From Choanephora cucurbitarum (lineage: Eukaryota > Mucoromycota > Mucoromycetes > Mucorales > Choanephoraceae): a DNA stretch of 26,623 bases. The notes under the pieces were generated by a model, which made no database searches, was not told where the DNA came from, and was given only the letters and a program-made list of their open reading frames with translations. Shown here in pieces: positions 20,111-26,623 of this stretch. How positions within the stretch are numbered: the stretch's first letter is position 1; the number at the start of each line of letters is the position of its first letter. The DNA lies in NCBI GenBank assembly GCA_025331435.1, contig JAIWNI010000198.1, positions 1 through 26,623 of the forward strand, given 5' to 3'. A program made the translations under genes and the position numbers.

Positions 20111-20637
20111 TTATTCAGCTAACAATTGTTCGGCACCTTTCATTGGGTATGCAAAAGAAGGTCTGTTGGCAGTAAAGAATTCCACAGTAGGAGGGAAAAG
20201 ATTCATTCTAAAAACCGTGTCAAATCGTTAGTTTGAATCTTGCTATAATCTGAAAAACTAATTACTTACGGCGAGCCAGTATGGCCTTCGGGGGCATCTA
20301 GAATTGAGGTCCTGACAACATACAGATCTTCATATGCCAATAAATAGTTGTAAATGTTTGTTCCGCAGTTACTGCAGAACCATTTGTCTTTTCCATTTCC
20401 ACTGTTAGTACTTCCTGGAGGGAAGGTATACTTCTTCATGAAGTTTTGAGAATCATCAATCTTAACTTTGTCCTTAGGGTATAAAGCGCAAACTTGGTTG
20501 GCACCACCTGAAGATGTCTGGCATCCAGAGCAATTACAGGTAACGGTTTTAGCAGGGAGACCACTAAGAGTTACCTTAACGGATTTACACAAACAGGAGC
20601 CATAAAAGGTAGAATCGCTTGGGTTTGAGGTAGCCAT
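20111..20637 (-). CDS. GFA/CENP-V domain zinc protein
   Basis: A small protein of the glutathione-dependent formaldehyde-activating (GFA) family, Mss4-like fold, with two structural zinc sites. Exon 1 is 20637-20270, the intron is 20269-20208 (62 nt, GTAAGT...TTTAG) and exon 2 is 20207-20111, giving 154 residues, the normal single-domain length. Zinc ligands are visible: C15-x-C17 (GSCLCKSV), C34-x-C36-x2-C39 (CNCSGCQTSSG) and C88-x2-C91 (WFCSNCGTNIY). The C-terminus VEFFTANRPSFAYP, then MKGAEQL, is typical of fungal members. The enzymatic role of most fungal GFA proteins is unproven, so formaldehyde detoxification should not be assumed. Intact. Confidence 0.9.
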
Positions 20638-22345
20638 GTTACTAGAATTAACAGAAGGTATGAGTAAAGTCAGAAGAAAAAAGAAGATTTGCGTGTTTAA
20701 AAACCTTCTTCAAGCGCATAACTCTACCGAGTCTCCGATCCAAAAATCACAAACCTTAATCGGACTAACATAATATGGACCGTCATTTTCAATTGGACAC
20801 TTTTCTGAAAGGATTGGTGAGCTTCGTGTATACGTCAAACGAACAGGCTCTAATCATGGTATCATACATTGAATTCAGAAGAACAATCTCTCTTGTACTC
20901 ATTAAAACTGTTTTAATCTGCTTTTTCTTCTTTTGCTCCCGAAGCAAGTAAAACATGTTGTATGACTTTAAGGAATAACATGGGTCGTTTACCGCCCATT
21001 AGTTCAAATTTAGTTCGTATGTTTTAATTGAAGACTGACATAAGTCATTCGCTTGTATCCTTCCAATGTATGCCTCGAACTCTCTTATTCTGGGCCTGAA
21101 TAACAGCAGAAGTTTAAAATCATAAAAACTCAGATGTCTATGCTGCAATAGTCTTCTTTTATGCACTCCTTTTCAGATGAAGAGAATTAAGCTCTCGAAT
21201 GCCTTGATACATTAAGCCAACATGCTATTGTTGCTTTGCCTTCTTTGTTTTCTAGATGATGCCACTCTACTTCGTTATTGTCATCCTGGTTTCAGCTTTT
21301 CCTCATAACAATTACAATACTCTGATTAGTCATGCAATTAAACTTCAGAATGAAATCGATTAAGAGAAAAAACAAATGACGATTTAGCATAGATAGCAAA
21401 GTATTGCTTTCTTTTTTATTGAAGAAAGTATGATGTAAAAGTCTTACTAATTGTGGCCATTCTAATTTCGTTACTCTTATGATAGAAAGTTCTTTATATG
21501 CTGTAAATCTACTAATATAGCTTTGACATAATTCGAACACAGAATACTTCGAATTGCAAAAAAAAAAAATCACTTGCTAGTTTGAAAGTACAGAGATTGA
21601 TATTGATGATATGTTCTAAGGTTTGCATAGGAGCCGCTTCATCTATTCCACTTGCAAATCGTCGCTATATACATGTTTTGATCGATAACGCTTATGGCAA
21701 GAAAAGACATCTGTACTTTGTGCATTTTGTCGAATAAATCAACGTATGTTTTGATGCTTGTCACTCTTCAATCACGCTACGATGAAGATGATGGAGGCCA
21801 AAAGCCCATTCCTGGTGCAATTTGAGTCCAGCTTTTGGGTGCACAAATGGTTGATTCGTTTTTTTTTCTCAAGCACTATATTTCAAGGTCTAATCATATA
21901 TGCTCGAAAGAAAAAAAAAGTAGATCTAGAACATAAAGCATGTTTTTCTCATTATCAAGGCAGAGAGCGAGTACGTCAACACAAAGTCTACTTGAGTAGA
22001 TCGCTTCTGCATAAATCTTTCTAGACAGTTTGTGACAAACGCATGCAAAGCTCACAGGTGTAACGTAAAAAGTTTACCCAAGTCAGTTGTTTTGGCTAAA
22101 CCTTTTTTCTGTAGAAATATTTGCAATGTTACAAACTCAAGTTGATCGTACTGCTTGGCTGGTTTCTGAGCAATCCTATACGGCTTCCTATTTATTAGTA
22201 GCATTCAAAAGCTGAATGTGTCAACCATATCATCTTGTGCTAAACAGTGATATAAGGTGCGATAATTTTACAAGTTACACCCTACCATATTTCTTTTCTT
22301 TTCTTCTTTCATTTTTGGCTTTGATCTGCAACACACTCTTAAGAG
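20638..22345. other. 1.7-kb spacer upstream of the GFA and Gemin8-like genes
   Basis: It lies between two divergent genes and presumably contains both promoters. Short frames (minus 21573-21292, plus 21758-22024) have no recognised domain. A pyrimidine-rich stretch (about 22285-22320) precedes the Gemin8-like start. Confidence 0.45.
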
Positions 22346-22873
22346 ATGAACCGTTTGGGGTTTGGCGAGTTTCACCGGAAACACTTTGGCCCAGAACAAC
22401 AGCAATACTGGCAGTCTATGCTTTTCCAGCAAGCACCTCACATGTACGATGAGTCTTATTATCCAAATTATGATCAGCAGGCATGGAATAAAGAAGAAGA
22501 AGATCAACCTGTAACAGAAGAACCTACTGAAGATTACCCAGATCAGGCGCTTTCAAGAGAAGCTATTGAGATCCTTCAATTCTCCGAAGCCTACAGAAAG
22601 GAACGTGAGCGAGAACGCCTAGAGATAGAAAAGGAAGAGGCGAAGGGAATGGAAGGTTGGCAGTATGGTGAATCTAATGTGCTTGTGAGTGGAGGAATAG
22701 AGGCCCCTGCTACCAATTTGGTATTAACAAGACCACGTCCTACTGAAGAATCAGAAATTAGAATGAAAGAAGACATGCTGAATTCTGCTTTTTTAGCAAG
22801 CTGTTCCAATCTCAATTCTACTGATCGAGATGATAATATAGTATTATGGCCTGTTGTTCCGCTTAAACTTTAG
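22346..22873 (+). CDS. GEMIN8: Gemin8-like component of the SMN complex
   Basis: Gemin8 links Gemin6/7 and Unrip to SMN in the complex that loads Sm cores onto spliceosomal snRNAs. This is a single exon of 175 residues. The order of features matches animal Gemin8: an aromatic N-terminal YWQSMLFQQ with Tyr-rich DESYYPNYDQQAW; an acidic stretch (EEEDQPVTEEPTEDY); a charged helix (LQFSEAYRKERERERLEIEK); and a C-terminus VLWPVVPLKL, close to the WPVIPLKF ending of animal Gemin8. The middle region is divergent, as expected. The identification rests on the C-terminal motif plus architecture rather than full-length similarity. Start at 22346 follows a pyrimidine-rich leader. Confidence 0.75.
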   Translation: MNRLGFGEFHRKHFGPEQQQYWQSMLFQQAPHMYDESYYPNYDQQAWNKEEEDQPVTEEPTEDYPDQALSREAIEILQFSEAYRKERERERLEIEKEEAKGMEGWQYGESNVLVSGGIEAPATNLVLTRPRPTEESEIRMKEDMLNSAFLASCSNLNSTDRDDNIVLWPVVPLKL

Positions 22874-23757
22874 TTTCTCCCCAAAAATCAAAACTGAATA
22901 CCAAAGGCGGTTTCCTATCATGGTGGAAAAAAAAAAGCGAAGTAGCTCAATATTGCTAAATACTATCGAATTTCTGGTGCAACTAACAGAGTAAACATAC
23001 ATCCTCAAGAGATGTAAAGCACAATAAAATTAGAATGCCTATACCCTAAACTTTTGAAACATGTAGATGTATCTAGTATGGTTTTTACCTATACAATTTC
23101 AAAGACTCTTTAAACTGTATTGTTTCAATATTATTGCTATTGGATAGATCAGTTTTTATTGACGACAAGCATTTATCTCATTGTCATTTTAAGGTGGTCA
23201 AATCAACGCTTGACAAGCGAGAAACAAGAACAAGCAAAAGAGATGATGGGTCTTTAAGTATCCTCCTATGAGAGGATGAAGGAAGAAGCTTATCAGGAAC
23301 TTGATCGGAATGACAAAAGAAATGCGAAAGATGTTCTCGTGCGTCTTCTTGTGGTATTGGCACGACTAAATAGGACATTGATGGCTACATAAGGAATGCA
23401 ATTCAAGGCTCAGGCAGGATCTATAAGAAATATCATCAAAACCAAGGCCAACCCAAAAATCTCCCTATTGTTCATGGTTTTGCCTCAAGCTCTACTTGTG
23501 TATACGGGAATGTTATTAGTGAAAGAAGATCGATACTCGATATTCCCTGGGAATTTTTTTAATAAAGACATAAAAACAAAGAATATATCGAATTTTGCGA
23601 CTTTCGGTACAGCGTCTCTTCCATCATTGAGCAAAAACGTATAAAAAAGATAGAGTATGGGTGAACTCTTGACCCTTAGTACTGCTGGATTTCATACTTC
23701 TTAACTCTGCAACAACTATCTTTATTAAAACCTTCTGTTTAAATCCATCTGACATCA
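22874..23757. other. Spacer downstream of the Gemin8-like gene
   Basis: It contains short fragments open in changing frames (23184-23640), with stops in every frame and no recognised domain. It may include decayed 5' sequence of the following ABC transporter. Confidence 0.4.
23023..23028 (+). terminator. Polyadenylation signal of the Gemin8-like gene
   Basis: AATAAA lies about 150 nt after the stop codon. Confidence 0.4.
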
Positions 23758-23758
23758 A

Positions 23759-23841
23759 TTTGCAACACTTATCGTTCAAGCAATCATAGCTGTCAACCTA
23801 CTCTATGCGACAATAGCAGCAATTAGCGTAAGAGTTTCGAG
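23759..23841 (+). other. Candidate 5' exon of the ABC transporter encoding a membrane helix
   Basis: An open stretch encodes TLIVQAIIAVNLLYATIAAI and then SVRVS, and is followed at 23842 by a perfect GTAAGT donor. Human ABCB6 has a similar helix (LLLATLQAALPLAGLAG) near its N-terminus. There is no in-frame ATG before the upstream stop at 23750, so the gene start is unresolved. Acceptors at 24199 (AAG) or 24222 (CAG) both match in phase but lead into different frames. Confidence 0.4.
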
Positions 23842-24182
23842 GTAAGTGGCTTTTATTACTTTTCGATCATGTCAACTCAATTTCTTTTCATGCGGCCTTA
23901 TTTTTGTGTCATCTCCTTTATTGTACATCACCATCTACTTTTTTTTTTCTGCTAAATTAATTTTTTCTACAAATTTGGTAAAAATCGTCTCAAATACAAG
24001 TCCATAAATAATATTTCATAAATTTAACGTACTTTCTCCTTTTTTTTTCTTCTTTTTCTTTTTTCTTTCGATTTTCTCAACTTGTACTTAGGCTACTTTT
24101 TATAGGTTTTTGTGTACATAGATTACATTTGCGTATCATATACAAAGAAAGAGAGAATCATTTGTGTGTACATATAAATTAG

Positions 24183-26623
24183 ATGGTAAATAAGCTAAGT
24201 TTATTTCCACCATCTTATTCAGTGGATCAATTCACTTGGTCTTCACCTTTTGTCATTGGTCCAAGCATTTTACTTGGTGTTTTTTCCTCGTCGGCATCCC
24301 CCGTTACCTTCACAACCGTCATTCTAGCAATGGTTCATCTATCATTAACAGACGCCTGACAGCTTTCTCGAAATTCCTGGTCTTCTTGTGCTTTGTAGTA
24401 GTATTCACATTGATTGCTGATGCAACTGTCATTGTCACAAGAGCTATTCTCGAACAATACTGGACATCATCTGTATTGGCTTTCTATATCGGTATTTCAT
24501 GGCTGGCATGGGCATTGAGTTTATTTGCTCTTGCTGATGAAACTCAACAATTTGGAAAATGGTATTGGACTCAGTACCTATTTTGGATCTTGGCTGTTGT
24601 CAGTGATACCTTAGTAGGTTGGTTATGGACCATGGCTATTCTTAAGCCGGAGCCAAGTAAGTTGGTTTTTTTCTTTTAGTACGTTCTCTCTTTTTTTCTT
24701 TCTTTCTGAGAATGGATATACTACATTGCAAAGAAAAAGAAAATGATGAAAAAAGCATTTGTTTTTCTATCAAGAAAAAGAGAGAAAGAGATGAACAGTT
24801 GGAAAGGTGTAAGGGAAAGTAACGGCTAAGGGGGTCTAACAAAATTTTTCTGCGTAGATACAGAATTGACAATATACGATCATTTCCTATTGGGCATATT
24901 CGTAATCCGATATATAGTGGAAGTCATCATCGTACTTTTGTCAATTGCTCATTTATTCAGTACCAATCACAACACTATTCAAGAAGCTTCCGAAACTTCG
25001 CCTCTTTTGACCTCAACTCAGAATAGACAATATGGCGTAGTTGAAGTCGAAGCAATCGACACATCCGAAAAAGAACTTAGTCCCTTCAATGGATTTGTTG
25101 AAAAAATGCGAAAGTTGTTGCCATTCATTTGGCCTCACCGAAATCTTAAGTTGCAACTATACGTTGTACTATGTTTTGTTATTATGATCCTTGGATTTGC
25201 TGTCAACTTGCTTGCACCACGTCAAATTGGTCAATTGTAGATAATCTGAAAGAAGGACAATTTCCTTGGATTCCTGTCCTATTCTATATAGGTCTTAAAT
25301 TCCTTCAAGGAGGTGTAAGTCTCATTTTTGTTTGACATTTTTTTTGAAAACGATTTTCTAACCTTTTTTTTTTTTAATTTAGTCGGGCCTTCTTCAAGCC
25401 ATCCAAAATTGGCTTTGGATCCCTATTGGGCAGTTCACTACCAGAGAAATCTCATTGAAGACATTTAGTCATTTACATAGTTTGTCTTTAGGATTCCATA
25501 TCAGCCGTAAGACAGGTGAAGTATTACGGGTGATGGACCGAGGTACCAGCTCAGTTGTTAGCTTGTTGAACCAAATCTTGTTCCAAATCTTCCCTGTCTG
25601 GGCCAACATCATTTTGATTTCATTTTTCACAACTTACATGTATGCTCCTTCATTCGGTTTGATCGTCTTCTTGACTATGATCATGTACATGTATGTGACA
25701 GTGGCTGTGACTGAATGGCGAACCAAGTACCGTAGACGTATGATTGAACTGGACAACTATGCTCGTACCAAGGCTGTCGATTCTTTACTGAATTTTGAAA
25801 CAGTAAAGTACTATAATGCAGAAAGCTTCGAGATCAACCGATACAAGGATGCTATTTTAGAATATCAAGAAGCTGATTGGAAGAGTTCGGTCTCCTTGAA
25901 CGTATTGAACTTGGCACAAAATGCCATCATCACCGGTGGTCTCTTGAGTGGTTGCTTGTTGTTTGCTTATGAAGTCTCAAGCGGTGAATTGAGTGCTGGT
26001 GATTTGTAGCGTTTAACATGTATATGATGCAATTGTATACACCTGTAAGATAGAATTAAGTTATTGTTGTTTGTTACACTTGCTTGGTATTCAATTTTTT
26101 GCATAGTTACACTGGTTCGGTACTTACTATCGAATGATCCATCAAACTTTATCGATATGGAAAAAATGTTAGAGTTATTAGATGAAGTTCAGACTGTTCA
26201 AGATGCACCTGATGCAGGAGAGTTGATGGTTTCACAAGGACATGTTGTGTTTGGTAAATGCTATGATAGACTGTATTATGCATGTTTACTGAATTTGATT
26301 TGATAGACAATGTTACATTTTCCTATGACGGACGTCAAACTGCCTTGGACGGTGTTTCATTTACTATTCCAAAAGGTGCTACTGTAGCTCTTGTTGGTCC
26401 TTCCGGTGGCGGTAAATCTACTATTCTCCGCTTGCTCTTCCGATTTTATGATCCTAATGCCGGTCGCATCTATATTGACGGGCAAGACATTTCTCAAGTA
26501 ACCCAGTTGTCTCTCAGAAAGAACATCGGTGTCGTACCTCAAGATACAGTTTTGTTCAACGATACTATCTATTACAACATTCAATATGGTGATGTCAATG
26601 CAGAGACTCAAATCAGCGCGCAG
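24183..26623 (+). pseudogene. HMT1: ABCB6/Hmt1-type half ABC transporter with frameshifts (3' truncated by window)
   Basis: Relatives export heme/porphyrins or phytochelatins at mitochondrial or vacuolar membranes. Exons: 24183 (or later)-24656, 24858-25314, 25383-26044, 26107-26253 and 26307 to the end. In order they encode a TMD0 (LADATVIVTRAILEQYW onward), a six-helix domain with HLHSLSLGFHISRKTGEVLR, DRGTSS, VDSLLNFETVKYYNAE and WFGTYYRMI, and a nucleotide-binding domain with Walker [10 protein letters not shown] (26396-26422) and Q-loop [11 protein letters not shown]. Signature and Walker B lie beyond the window. Three single-base deletions are clear because conserved sequence continues in another frame: about 25237 (QIGQL/VDNL), 26003-26005 (GD-F-VAF) and 26148-26150 (HQT/FIDMEKM). 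A fourth near 24345 is possible. It is either a young pseudogene or the consensus is wrong. The family call is firm. Confidence 0.85.

Noticed and set aside
21292..22024. Frames at 21573-21292 (minus) and 21758-22024 (plus)
   Set aside because: No domain or homology signal, and no convincing splice extension.
23380..23575. Plus-strand peptide GYIRNAIQGSGRIYKKYHQN and following residues
   Set aside because: Looks vaguely protein-like, but it is flanked by stops in all frames and I recognise no family.
1..26623. Search for CRISPR arrays, operons, prophage genes, rRNA or viral genes
   Set aside because: Nothing of this kind was seen. The tandem repeats lack repeat-spacer structure, and gene architecture is eukaryotic throughout.

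Overview
The window looks like nuclear DNA of an early-diverging filamentous fungus, most likely Mucoromycota (Mucorales-like). The reasons are AT-rich spacers full of A/T homopolymers, many short introns (mostly 42-78 nt, GTAAGT-type donors, TAG/CAG acceptors), T-rich leaders, and a gene set that includes a Gemin8-like SMN-complex protein, which yeasts lack. There are no operons, prophage, CRISPR or bacterial-type signals. I could not confirm the taxon by any search.

Layout. 1-497 (minus): 5' two thirds or more of an ACOT13-like hotdog thioesterase, with an apparent one-base insertion. 498-7854: about 7 kb without a convincing gene, rich in short tandem repeats (9-24 bp units), a palindromic array, a degenerate TTTAAAGGTT satellite and a dispersed GAGGAGTT motif. 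7855-8481 (minus): a three-exon gene of unknown function interrupted by one in-frame TAA. About 8750-8897: a solo Tc1/pogo-like transposon end. 9653-12384 (plus): complete nine-exon M13 (neprilysin-type) zinc peptidase. 13875-15113 (plus): six-exon Ymc1-type mitochondrial carrier. 15782-16308 (plus): nucleoside diphosphate kinase. 17748-19737 (plus): mitochondrial-type PPR protein whose presequence-like N-terminus lies in another frame. 20111-20637 (minus): GFA/CENP-V-fold zinc protein. 22346-22873 (plus): Gemin8-like protein. About 23759-26623 (plus, runs off the end): ABCB6/Hmt1-type half ABC transporter with three clear single-base deletions.

The genes are independent housekeeping or accessory loci with no evident shared pathway. 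Two products are probably mitochondrial (Ymc1-like carrier, PPR protein), one is vacuolar/organellar (ABC transporter) and one is probably secretory (M13 peptidase).

The most striking signal is the uneven distribution of reading-frame damage. The M13, Ymc1, NDK, GFA and Gemin8 genes splice into perfect frames, while the ABC transporter, the thioesterase, the PPR gene and the 7855-8481 gene each carry one or more single-base lesions. These are either young pseudogenes or local consensus errors, and read evidence would decide. I found no convincing new multi-gene system.
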